42,453 nt of DNA. Origin: Candidatus Stahliibacteriota bacterium (lineage in GTDB: Bacteria; Hydrothermota; UBA3072). The stretch's first letter is position 1; every line of letters begins with the position of its first letter. Location of the stretch: contig SOIB01000103.1 in the NCBI GenBank assembly GCA_004377355.1, forward strand, positions 1-42,453, read 5' to 3'. The translations under genes and the position numbers were made by a program. Positions 19,768-28,661 of this stretch are shown one piece after another. The notes beneath the pieces are model-generated. The model was not told the DNA's origin and did not search any database. It saw only the letters and a program-made list of their open reading frames with translations.

Positions 19768-21865
19768 AGAAGTTGATATACGTGATTATATAAGGATTAT
19801 AAGAAGAAGATTATGGATAATATTGGGTGTATTTGGGGTTTCTCTTATCCTGACCTTTTTATATTTCATTTACTCGCCTCCTCTGTATACAACAAGTTCA
19901 ACAATCTTAGTAAAAAAGGTTGAGACATTATTTGGGGGTGGATATTTTCCATCTCCAACAGAGGAAGAGCTAACAAATCATATATACCTTCTTAAAAGTG
20001 ATCCAGTACTTCGTAAGACAGCTTTGAGTTTCAACAATGAAGACTTAAAAAGAATGGAATTTGAAAGTTCTAATCAAGCTTTTAGGAAGATTAAAAGGGA
20101 TATTGAAAATGGGCAAATTGAGATTGGAACAGAAGGGGAATCCCGTATTATAAAGATCAAAGTTACAGAGACTAATCCATACAGGAGTTCACTAATTGCG
20201 AATCGTCTTGCTCTCACATATAGAGATTTTAACATTGATATGAAGAGAGAAGACGCCCATTCTACCTATTCTTTTATTGAAAACCAGGTTAATGTTATAA
20301 AAGAGGATCTGGAGGAGGTAGAGAAGAAACTAAGAGCCTTCAAAGAAGAACATGGAGTCCTTGGAGTATCAGCGGAAGTGGAAGGTTTTGTACAACAAAT
20401 GGCTGAGATAGAAAAAGAGTTCCGGAGAGCATCGGTGGAGGCTGATGTCCTTGAGATGGAGCTAAAGACCATAGAATCGAGATTAAGTGATCGAGAAAAG
20501 ATGCTTCTAACAGAGGCCTCAAAAACTTCATATGAAATTCTTTTGGACCTGAAAGGTCAATTGACTAGCCTCGAGAATCAGAGAGCTGATCTACTTATAC
20601 AGGGTTATTTACCAACCAGCCAAAAGATTCAGAGTGTGGAACACGCGGTTAGTTCTATAAAAGAAAAGATGGATGAAGTTATAAGAGATTTAATGGAAAA
20701 GAGAGGGATACTGAACCCCCTTGAGGAAATAAAGGATTTATTGCAGAAATCACTTTATCTCACAGTTGATTGGACTGTTGCAAAGACGAGAAAAGAAGCG
20801 TTTGATGGAGTTCTATCATATTATAAGGAGAAATTAAAAGAAATCCCCAAGAGAGATCTTATGTTAGCAAGGCTTGAACGTGAGAAAGAAGCGAATGAAA
20901 AGATATACATGATGCTCCTTGAGAAAAGAGAACATGCACAAATAACAGAAGTCAGTGAACGAGGGGACATCTCCATATTAGATTTTGCAACCATGCCAAA
21001 GGAACCCAATATATTCTCAAAGATAAAGAAGGGGATTTTATTCATTATTCTTGGATTGCTTTTAGGGGTTGGTGTTGGATTTATCGTTGATTATATAGAC
21101 TCAGCAATTCGTGATGAAGGAGAAATATTAAGGCTTTCGGGATTACCTGTTCTTGCCTCTATCCCTTTGATAGATAGTGGTAAAAAAGAAACTTTTGTTC
21201 TAACTGATAAAAATCTTTCCAGCTCCACAGCAGAGGCATTTAGAAGACTTCGAACCAATATAAAACTATCCAGAGCAGATGGGCTTCCTTCCTCCTTGCT
21301 TGTAACAGGACCTAATAAGGGTTCTGGAAAGTCAATGATAGCAATAAATCTTGCACTTTCTTTTGCCTCTGTTGGTGAAAGGGTGCTTTTAGTTGATACT
21401 GACCTAAGAAGAGCTTCAATAGGTTCCTATCTGGGAATATCAAACGTGGTGGGTCTTACGGATTTACTTATAGGACAAGCGAAAAAGGTTAAAACATTTA
21501 AATTCAATGGAGTAGATGTCATATCGTCAGGAACTCTTCCCCCAAATCCATCGGAATTGCTTGACTCGGTAAAGATGAGAGAACTCCTTGAAAAATGGGA
21601 GGAAGATTATGACCTTGTAATATTAGATTCACCGCCGTTTCTATCAGTTAGTGATAGTAGTATACTTGCCAGTGAAGTTGGCGAAACACTAATTGTTGTA
21701 TCCTATGGGGAGACCACCAGGAATATGATTTCTCAAACTATGGACCTCCTAAAAAGACTCTCTATTAAGACACTGGGATTTGTTATGAATAAAGTTCATT
21801 TTCATAGAGAGTACGGGTATTATCATTATTATTACTACTATAAAGACTATAAAGGAGTTAAATAA
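19754..21865 (+). CDS. Wzz-domain polysaccharide co-polymerase fused to bacterial tyrosine kinase
   Basis: N-terminal Wzz-like TMs, Walker A GPNKGSGKS, A' LLVDTDLRR, B DLVILDSPP, C-terminal tyrosine cluster EYGYYHYYYYYKDY. Confidence 0.93.
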   Translation: MELDREVDIRDYIRIIRRRLWIILGVFGVSLILTFLYFIYSPPLYTTSSTILVKKVETLFGGGYFPSPTEEELTNHIYLLKSDPVLRKTALSFNNEDLKRMEFESSNQAFRKIKRDIENGQIEIGTEGESRIIKIKVTETNPYRSSLIANRLALTYRDFNIDMKREDAHSTYSFIENQVNVIKEDLEEVEKKLRAFKEEHGVLGVSAEVEGFVQQMAEIEKEFRRASVEADVLEMELKTIESRLSDREKMLLTEASKTSYEILLDLKGQLTSLENQRADLLIQGYLPTSQKIQSVEHAVSSIKEKMDEVIRDLMEKRGILNPLEEIKDLLQKSLYLTVDWTVAKTRKEAFDGVLSYYKEKLKEIPKRDLMLARLEREKEANEKIYMMLLEKREHAQITEVSERGDISILDFATMPKEPNIFSKIKKGILFIILGLLLGVGVGFIVDYIDSAIRDEGEILRLSGLPVLASIPLIDSGKKETFVLTDKNLSSSTAEAFRRLRTNIKLSRADGLPSSLLVTGPNKGSGKSMIAINLALSFASVGERVLLVDTDLRRASIGSYLGISNVVGLTDLLIGQAKKVKTFKFNGVDVISSGTLPPNPSELLDSVKMRELLEKWEEDYDLVILDSPPFLSVSDSSILASEVGETLIVVSYGETTRNMISQTMDLLKRLSIKTLGFVMNKVHFHREYGYYHYYYYYKDYKGVK

Positions 21866-23167
21866 TTAACTTCTCCCAATACCATAATATTCAAAACCAA
21901 ATTCCCGTAATCTATTTAAATTATAGATATTTCTTCCATCAAAAATAACCCTATTCCTCATTAGTTTTCCTATCCTTTCAAAGTCTGGATTCCTGAACTC
22001 ATTCCATTCTGTTAAAATGGCAAGGGCATCTACACCCACGAGGCAATCATAAGGGGTCTTTCCGTATGTTATTTTATCTTTGAATATTTTCTTTGCGTTA
22101 TCCATTGCTTCTGGGTCATAGACATAAACTTTTACTCCCTCATTAAGAAGAAGATTAATAGTCACGACGGAAGGAGCTTCTCTTATATCATCAGTTTTAG
22201 GTTTAAAAGCTAATCCCCAGATTGCTACCTTTTTATTTTTAAGATTTACAAAATGGGATTTTATTTTTTTAAAGATAGTCTTTTTCTGAATTTCATTAAC
22301 GGTATCTACAGCCCTGGTAATATGCATGTTAAATTTTTGCTCTTTACCTATATTGACAAATGCCCTTACATCCTTTGGGAGACAAGATCCTCCATAACCA
22401 ACACCGGGAAATATGAATTTAGAACCAATTCGTGGATCAGTTCCCATCCCCTTTCTCACTTCTTTGACATCGGCTCCAACTTTTTCACAGAGGTTTGCAA
22501 TTTCGTTCATTAAGGAAATCCTAGTAGCCAGCATTAAATTACACGCATACTTTGTCATTTCTGCACTCTCTATACCCATAATAATAATTGGGTTTCCCGT
22601 CCGTACAAAAGGCTCGTATAGTTCCTTCATAAGACGAGCTACATCCGGATTGTCGGTACCAATAATTATCCTGTGGGGTTTCATAAAATCTTCTACTGCA
22701 TTCCCTTCCTTTAAAAATTCAGGGTTAGATACAACATCAAATGGTGCACTGGTTCTCATCTTTATTATTTCTCTAACTTTCTTTGCTGTTCCTACCGGGA
22801 CAGTACTTTTATTTACTATAATTTTGTAATCATCCTCCATTGCGTCTCCTATTTCTTCTGCAACTTTATAGATAGAAGATAAATCTACAGAACCATCAGT
22901 ATTTGAGGGTGTCCCAACAGCAAAAAAGATCAACTTTGATTCCTTAACAGCCTCATTAAGATTGCTTGAGAACAAAAGCCTGCCTTCTTCTTTATTTCTC
23001 TTTACAAGTTCATCCAATCCCGGTTCATAGATAGGAATTTTATTCTTTTTTAACGCTTTTATCTTTTTCCTAACCTGGTCCACACAGATTACATCATTTC
23101 CACTATCAGCAAGACCAGTACCTACTACCAGTCCAACATATCCTGTGCCGATCACAGATATCTTCAT
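21866..23167 (-). CDS. ugd: UDP-glucose 6-dehydrogenase
   Basis: GTGYVGLVVGTGLA, catalytic GYGGSCLPKDVRAF, GLAFKPKTDDIREAPS. Confidence 0.96.
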   Translation of the reverse strand: MKISVIGTGYVGLVVGTGLADSGNDVICVDQVRKKIKALKKNKIPIYEPGLDELVKRNKEEGRLLFSSNLNEAVKESKLIFFAVGTPSNTDGSVDLSSIYKVAEEIGDAMEDDYKIIVNKSTVPVGTAKKVREIIKMRTSAPFDVVSNPEFLKEGNAVEDFMKPHRIIIGTDNPDVARLMKELYEPFVRTGNPIIIMGIESAEMTKYACNLMLATRISLMNEIANLCEKVGADVKEVRKGMGTDPRIGSKFIFPGVGYGGSCLPKDVRAFVNIGKEQKFNMHITRAVDTVNEIQKKTIFKKIKSHFVNLKNKKVAIWGLAFKPKTDDIREAPSVVTINLLLNEGVKVYVYDPEAMDNAKKIFKDKITYGKTPYDCLVGVDALAILTEWNEFRNPDFERIGKLMRNRVIFDGRNIYNLNRLREFGFEYYGIGRS

Positions 23168-23214
23168 GTCTTCCTCCTTAATTTATTAATAATATCTTAA
23201 GAAATTTATATGCA

Positions 23215-23242
23215 AGTATATAGTATGGAATTATTTTGTCAA
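23215..23242 (-). promoter_or_regulatory. TTGACA-N16-TATACT promoter of ugd (conventional leader with SD GGAGGA)
   Basis: Hexamers and spacing; about 45 nt leader ending in GGAGGAagacATG. Confidence 0.75.
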
Positions 23243-23479
23243 TTCCGCCACTGATTATTGTGTTCTTTTAGAATCTTAAATTTCTTAGTAATAAATCCTT
23301 TTCAATCATAACATATACAAACCTGGCAATCAGCTTCCAGCTTTAAACTCACTTCAACCACTAGCTATTGGCTGGATACTGTTGACTGATAGCCGTAAGT
23401 TTCCTTTGACACCCGGGTGAACTATTTGTAATAACATTATCTTTTAATTTTTATTTTCTGTTGATGGTTTTTAGAATTC

Positions 23480-23508
23480 TTGACATTTGAGCGTTTTTTT
23501 GTTATAGA
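23480..23508 (+). promoter_or_regulatory. TTGACA-N17-TATAGA promoter of purD, 9 nt from ATG
   Basis: Hexamers and spacing; ATG at 23518. Confidence 0.8.
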
Positions 23509-23517
23509 TATAAGAAA

Positions 23518-24783
23518 ATGAAGGTAATGATAGTTGGTAGCGGAGGTCGGGAGCATACCCTTGGATGGACACTTGCCAGGAGCTTCGAGGGAAGAGATTT
23601 TTACTTTGTCCCAGGTAACGGTGGGACGATTACAATTGGTCATAATATAGAATATATAAATAATTACGATGATATGACTAAGTTTGCTAAGGAAAAGGGT
23701 ATTGACCTTACAGTCGTAGGTCCAGAGAAACCATTAGTTTCTGGCATAGTAGATAAATTTAGAGAGGAAGGACTACGGATATTTGGCCCCACAAGAGAAG
23801 CAGCCCAATTGGAGGGGAGCAAAGTGTTTGCAAAAGAACTTATGAGGGATGCCCGTGTTCCAACTGCTAATTTTGAGGTTTTTGATAATTTTAATGGAGC
23901 AAAGAACTATATTGAAAAAATAAAGTGTCCATTTGTGATAAAAGCAGATGGCTTGGCAGGTGGGAAAGGAGTATTTGTATGTGTGAACGTTGGTGAGGGA
24001 GTAAGAGCTCTTGAATTGGTAATGCTTGAAAAGAAGTTTGGAAGCTCTGGAGATAAAGTAGTAATTGAAGATTGTCTTACAGGTCAAGAAGTCTCTGTGC
24101 TTGCATTGGTTTCTGGAGATAGGGTACTACCTTTTTTGCCTTCTCAGGATCATAAGAGAATATTTGATGAAGATCGTGGTCCAAACACTGGTGGTATGGG
24201 TGCATATTCTCCAGTACCTTTCATGAGAAAAGGTGAATTGGTTGAAGTGAAAGAAAAGATATTTTTACCTACAGTAAAAGAACTACTTAGGAGAGGAATC
24301 GAATATAATGGTGTACTCTATGCAGGTTTAATGATTACAAGTAGAGGACCTATGGTACTTGAGTTCAATGTTAGATTTGGTGACCCGGAGTCTCAGGCAA
24401 TATTTCCCTTGTTGGAGGACGACTTTCTTGAATTGTTATTCAAAACTCTTGATGGTGAATTACCAGATAAAATCAACTGGAGTGGAAAATCTGCAGTAGC
24501 TGTTGTAGTTGCCTCAAATGGATACCCTGGTCATTATGAGACTGGATTTGAAATAGTTATCCGTGACCACCCCTGTATCTTGTTCCATGCTGGAACCAGG
24601 ATAGAGGACCGTGTTCTCTATACCAACGGTGGCAGAGTTCTTTCTGTAGTCGGATTAGGCAATAACCTTATGAATGCTAAAGAAAAGGCGTATAGTTGTA
24701 TCAAGAAGATAAAATTTTCCAATATGTTTTTCCGAAATGATATTGGCGATAAGGGAATTAAGCAAATTAAGCGAAGGGTTTAG
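23518..24783 (+). CDS. purD: Phosphoribosylamine-glycine ligase
   Basis: MIVGSGGREHTLGW, GADGLAGGKGVFV-type ATP-grasp motifs, NVRFGDPESQAI. Confidence 0.97.
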   Translation: MKVMIVGSGGREHTLGWTLARSFEGRDFYFVPGNGGTITIGHNIEYINNYDDMTKFAKEKGIDLTVVGPEKPLVSGIVDKFREEGLRIFGPTREAAQLEGSKVFAKELMRDARVPTANFEVFDNFNGAKNYIEKIKCPFVIKADGLAGGKGVFVCVNVGEGVRALELVMLEKKFGSSGDKVVIEDCLTGQEVSVLALVSGDRVLPFLPSQDHKRIFDEDRGPNTGGMGAYSPVPFMRKGELVEVKEKIFLPTVKELLRRGIEYNGVLYAGLMITSRGPMVLEFNVRFGDPESQAIFPLLEDDFLELLFKTLDGELPDKINWSGKSAVAVVVASNGYPGHYETGFEIVIRDHPCILFHAGTRIEDRVLYTNGGRVLSVVGLGNNLMNAKEKAYSCIKKIKFSNMFFRNDIGDKGIKQIKRRV

Positions 24784-24891
24784 ATGCACTTAGATTTAAA
24801 ATTTGAGAATCTTATATTTGCTCTTAAGGAAGTATATGAAGAGTTTCATACAACTGGTGAATATTTAACCGGAATAGAATTAAAATTTTAG
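24784..24891 (+). CDS. Small ORF, 35 aa, between purD and rarA
   Basis: ATG immediately follows the purD TAG; overlaps the rarA frame; MHLDLKFENLIFALKEVYEEFHTTGEYLTGIELKF. Confidence 0.35.
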   Translation: MHLDLKFENLIFALKEVYEEFHTTGEYLTGIELKF

Positions 24892-26183
24892 AAGATTTAT
24901 TCTCAAACGGGGACGGAAATCCTCCTTTATCTTTTCGTGTACGTCCTGAATCCTTTGATGACTTTTTTGGACAGGAAGAAATTATAGGCAATGGAAAACC
25001 CCTTAGAAAGATGATTGAAAAGGGGAAAGTTCCTTCTATGGTCTTTTGGGGTCCACCTGGATCAGGTAAAACAACATTAACCTATATAATAGCAGAGAAG
25101 ATGAACGCAAATATTAAAAGACTAAGTGCGACAGGTAGTGGAGTCTCTGACCTTCGTGAGGTAATAAAGAATGCTAGATATCTTCTAAAAAATAAGAATA
25201 AATCTACCATTCTATTCATTGATGAAATACATCGTTTCAATAAAGCACAACAGGATGTTCTCCTACCGTGGGTTGAAAAGGGAACTTTGATACTTATCGG
25301 AGCAACAACTGAAAATCCGTCTTTTGAGATTATATCTCCTCTTCTTTCAAGAGTACGGGTCTATAGGTTAAAACCATTGGAACCCGGATATATTAGAAAG
25401 ATAATTGAGAAGGCACTTGGAAAAGACGAAGAAATCAAAAGATTGGATATAAAGATAGAGAATGATGCAATGGATTATCTAATAAAGATATCAGGAGGTG
25501 ATGCAAGAGTAGCTCTTGATACTCTAGAATTTGCAATAAATGTACTTGAAGGAGAAAAAATCATAATAAAAAAGGAGTTACTCTCTTCTATATTACAGAA
25601 GCAGATTTTATATGATAAGGGGGGTGAGGAACACTATAATCTTATTTCAGCTTTTATAAAATCTGTTCGTGGGAGTGATCCAGATGCAGCTTTATACTGG
25701 ATGGCGAGAATGCTAGAGGGGGGTGAAGACCCATTATTCATTGCAAGGAGAATGATTATCTTAGCTTCTGAAGATATAGGGAATGCTGATCCAAAAGCAC
25801 TTCAGGTAGCAGTAGCAGCTAAAGAGGCTGTAAATTTCTTGGGAATGCCAGAAGCAGGAATAGTTCTTTCACAGGCAACTACATATCTTGCTACTGCTCC
25901 TAAAAGTAATGCTTCATATGTAGCGTATAGTAGAGCTCGTAAGACAGTGAAAGAAAATCCTGATTATCCCGTTCCTCTTCATCTTAGAAATGCTCCCACA
26001 GAGCTTTTAAAGGAGGCAGGTTATGGAAAGGATTATAAGTATCCTCATGACTTTCCAGATCAATTCATAAAAGAAAATTATTTCCCGGAGGGTATGAAGA
26101 AGAAGATTTTCTACAATCCACAAGGTAAGGGATATGAAAAGAAAATAAAAGAAATGCTTAAATCACTATGGAAAAAAAGATAA
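24885..26183 (+). CDS. rarA: Replication-associated recombination protein RarA/MgsA AAA ATPase (start uncertain; no ATG/GTG/TTG available)
   Basis: Track ORF from 25011 lacks the conserved N-terminus; the same frame upstream encodes LEDLFSNGDGNPPLSFRVRPESFDDFFGQEEIIGNGKPLRK followed by Walker A GPPGSGKTT and Walker B LFIDEIHRF. Confidence 0.88.
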   Translation: MLEDLFSNGDGNPPLSFRVRPESFDDFFGQEEIIGNGKPLRKMIEKGKVPSMVFWGPPGSGKTTLTYIIAEKMNANIKRLSATGSGVSDLREVIKNARYLLKNKNKSTILFIDEIHRFNKAQQDVLLPWVEKGTLILIGATTENPSFEIISPLLSRVRVYRLKPLEPGYIRKIIEKALGKDEEIKRLDIKIENDAMDYLIKISGGDARVALDTLEFAINVLEGEKIIIKKELLSSILQKQILYDKGGEEHYNLISAFIKSVRGSDPDAALYWMARMLEGGEDPLFIARRMIILASEDIGNADPKALQVAVAAKEAVNFLGMPEAGIVLSQATTYLATAPKSNASYVAYSRARKTVKENPDYPVPLHLRNAPTELLKEAGYGKDYKYPHDFPDQFIKENYFPEGMKKKIFYNPQGKGYEKKIKEMLKSLWKKR

Positions 26184-26217
26184 GGATCCCACTTGAGGGG
26201 GGAAGTAGGGATCCTTA
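26181..26217. terminator. Bidirectional intrinsic terminator-like hairpin between convergent rarA and the HtrA-like gene
   Basis: TAAGGATCCCACTT / AAGT(A)GGGATCCTTA stem with one bulge; T-rich on the minus-strand exit side. Confidence 0.75.
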
Positions 26218-26220
26218 CCT

Positions 26221-27276
26221 TTAGTAATCTTTTTCTTCAATTTGTTTTTTTAATGACTCTATTTCTTCTGAGAGTCGAAGGAGTTGTTTCATAATTTCTT
26301 CCCGAACTATCTCCCTTCCTTCTTCGAATTGTTTTGGGGTAATCTTTTCTATTCGGAAATCTGGTGCCAACCGCTCCCAGTCAATGCCGCTTTTTCGTTC
26401 CTCTAATTGAACCAGGATCTCTAATCTACTCTTTCTCCTTATAATTGTAATTCTTACAGTGTCACCTGGAGATTGTGATAATAACATTTCTTTAAATCTT
26501 TCAAAATCAGAAATATTATTACCGTTTAGAGCAATAATTAAATCATGTTTTTGTATACCAGAAGTTTTAGCAGGTGATCCGATAATAATTTCATCTACAA
26601 TAATTCCCATACCGCCAGGAGCATTCCTTCCTACAATTCCCAACCAACCTCTTTTTACAGTTCCCATTTCCCTTATTTGTCCTATAGTGTTTAACATGTA
26701 TTCCACTTTTATTACCTCTGCAAAATTGCCAGGATTTGTGATACCACCCAAATTGTATAGAAAGCCCGGACTACTTACTCTACCCCCTATAATCCCAAGC
26801 AAACGCCCATTGACATCAAAAATACCCGCCCCATTATTACCGGGTGAGAGAGGAATTGAAAGGTTAAAAGATATTCCTTCAGGGCTCTGAATAAATCCCA
26901 TTCCAATTATTCCCATTTTCCCAAAAGAGTTACCATAGGCATAACAAAGCTGCCCTTTCTCCAAATTCTCTGAGATTATTGGGGTATTGAAAGTTTCTTC
27001 TGTCTCTATTAGTGTAATTCCTGTAACAGGGTCACGCCCCCTACTTTTTGCACGACTGAGATTTCCGTATTTATCTTCTATTTGTAAGGGTTCGCCTTCT
27101 CTTACGAAGCACACTGTTACTACACTATGAGCGTCAATAACTGTACCTGTCATACTAATATCACCTTTATGTGTATGAACACTTACCACGTAAGGGGATA
27201 CTTTATCCTCTAAACGTCTTACCTCTTTATCCACTTCCGAAAGATACGTGGACATTAATATTAATAGAATAGTCAT
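26221..27276 (-). CDS. HtrA/S1C-like protein with PDZ domain, catalytic triad apparently lost (pseudoprotease)
   Basis: HtrA fold landmarks (VVSVHTHKG, DPVTGITLIE, YGNSFG, SPGNNGAGIFDVNGRLLGI) and PDZ (GWLGI...IIGSPAKTSGIQKHDLIIALNG), but His, Asp and Ser positions are substituted. Confidence 0.85.
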   Translation of the reverse strand: MTILLILMSTYLSEVDKEVRRLEDKVSPYVVSVHTHKGDISMTGTVIDAHSVVTVCFVREGEPLQIEDKYGNLSRAKSRGRDPVTGITLIETEETFNTPIISENLEKGQLCYAYGNSFGKMGIIGMGFIQSPEGISFNLSIPLSPGNNGAGIFDVNGRLLGIIGGRVSSPGFLYNLGGITNPGNFAEVIKVEYMLNTIGQIREMGTVKRGWLGIVGRNAPGGMGIIVDEIIIGSPAKTSGIQKHDLIIALNGNNISDFERFKEMLLSQSPGDTVRITIIRRKSRLEILVQLEERKSGIDWERLAPDFRIEKITPKQFEEGREIVREEIMKQLLRLSEEIESLKKQIEEKDY

Positions 27277-27298
27277 AAATAACCTTCTTCTTTAATCT

Positions 27299-27727
27299 CT
27301 AGAGACTACCTCCTTCATAATTGGTGAGTATGTAGTCTCCCTCAGTTTCATACAAAATTTCCATATATGGAGTCCTCTCTTCCTTCATGATGTAGTATTC
27401 TTTCGGTTTTTCTTCGGCAATGTATGGTTGGTGACCTAGGGTTAGGACTAGGAGCGCTCCTAAGCCTGTTAACAAGGAGGTGCTAAAAATGATACGTAGA
27501 AAATAGTTTCTTGGGCGAGCATAACCTATTATCTTCTTTTTTATTCGTAGAGATGGTTGAGGTATTTCTATACCCCTTACCTTTTCCTTTATTAATTGAA
27601 AATCTTTTAGTAATTCCTCACAGTTTTTGCATTCTAAAATATGTCTCTCCACCCGAATGATTTCATCTCGGCTTAGTTCACCATCAATATATGGAGATAA
27701 TAGTTCTTCTATTTTACTGCAGTTCAC
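27299..27727 (-). CDS. Zinc-finger anti-sigma factor, single TM
   Basis: CSKIEELLSPYIDGELSRDE...HILECKNCEELL (HxxxCxxC), TM IIFSTSLLTGLGALLVLTLG, adjacent to the ECF sigma gene. Confidence 0.9.
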   Translation of the reverse strand: MNCSKIEELLSPYIDGELSRDEIIRVERHILECKNCEELLKDFQLIKEKVRGIEIPQPSLRIKKKIIGYARPRNYFLRIIFSTSLLTGLGALLVLTLGHQPYIAEEKPKEYYIMKEERTPYMEILYETEGDYILTNYEGGSL

Positions 27728-27729
27728 AA

Positions 27730-28182
27730 TTAACCTTCCAGGGAATCACGTAATTCTTTACGCGCTCTATTTAATCGGGATTTCACAGTTCCTATTTCCA
27801 CATCAAGGATATCGGCTATTTCTTTATAGTTCAACTGATTTATTTCTCTTAAGATAATTACTTCCTTTAATTTTGGTGACAATTTTTCAATTCCCCTCTC
27901 GATATCCAATTTTAGATCTATATCACGCCTTTTTCGTCTTATAAATGGCATTAAATTTAGCTTTCTTTTTTCCCTGCGCCAATGATCATAGACAGTGTTC
28001 CTTGCTACTGTGATAAGCCAAGCTTTCATATTCTCTATTTTGTCTATGTCAGATTTCATTACTTTTACAAAAGTATCCTGCAATAAATCCTCCGCCACAG
28101 CTTTATTTTGAACCATACCATATATAAATCCATAAATATAATCAACGTATTGCTTGTAAATTAATTCAATTTCTAATTTCAT
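27730..28182 (-). CDS. ECF-family RNA polymerase sigma factor
   Basis: Sigma2 AEDLLQDTFVKVMK...AWLITVARNTVYDHWRR and sigma4 REINQLNYKEIADILDVEIGTVKSRLNRARKELR. Confidence 0.95.
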   Translation of the reverse strand: MKLEIELIYKQYVDYIYGFIYGMVQNKAVAEDLLQDTFVKVMKSDIDKIENMKAWLITVARNTVYDHWRREKRKLNLMPFIRRKRRDIDLKLDIERGIEKLSPKLKEVIILREINQLNYKEIADILDVEIGTVKSRLNRARKELRDSLEG

Positions 28183-28189
28183 AATTAAA

Positions 28190-28215
28190 GACGATAAAAG
28201 GCTCTAATATGTTCC
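28190..28215 (-). promoter_or_regulatory. Candidate ECF-type promoter GGAAC-N17-CGTC upstream of the sigma gene
   Basis: Minus strand GGAACATATTAGAGCCTTTTATCGTC, 7 nt before ATG. Confidence 0.6.
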
Positions 28216-28558
28216 GTTTTCTTCTCATTTAATGTATTATAGAAAGATAAATACCTTCATATTACGTTTATAGTTGACCATGAAACCAGGAATTCTGTTA
28301 TGAATAACATCATTTACACATCGCTTGGAATATTAAAGGGGTTTTTAAATGATAGTTTCTTATCATACTATGATTATTATATATATAAAATAACGAGTAG
28401 TCAATAATTTATATAGCGTCTCAAAATTTCCACCGGAGCTACAGAATCTAGATATCTTCAGGAATTTTAAATTCTCATAAAATTTATTCATAAAGAGTTT
28501 TACTTTCAAAAAAGACCATAATCAAATGAGTATTCGTCTGTATTTAATATACCACCCC

Positions 28559-28586
28559 TTGACAAATCTGGTAATCGTTGTATCAT
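28559..28586 (+). promoter_or_regulatory. TTGACA-N16-TATCAT promoter of groESL
   Basis: Hexamers and spacing; about 70 nt leader with SD AAAAGGAGG. Confidence 0.65.
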
Positions 28587-28661
28587 TATTATTGTTTTTA
28601 AATCCACTTTTTAACTTTTTAGATTAGAGATTTTCGTACTCTATAAAAAGGAGGTAAAGCA

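Noticed and set aside
26459-26890. 143 aa plus-strand ORF opposite the HtrA-like gene
   Set aside because: Shadow ORF; Pro/Ile-rich with no family features.
28622-28645. Possible CIRCE (HrcA) element upstream of groES
   Set aside because: Has TTAGAG-N9-CTCTA-like symmetry, but the arms are too short and do not match TTAGCACTC-N9-GAGTGCTAA.
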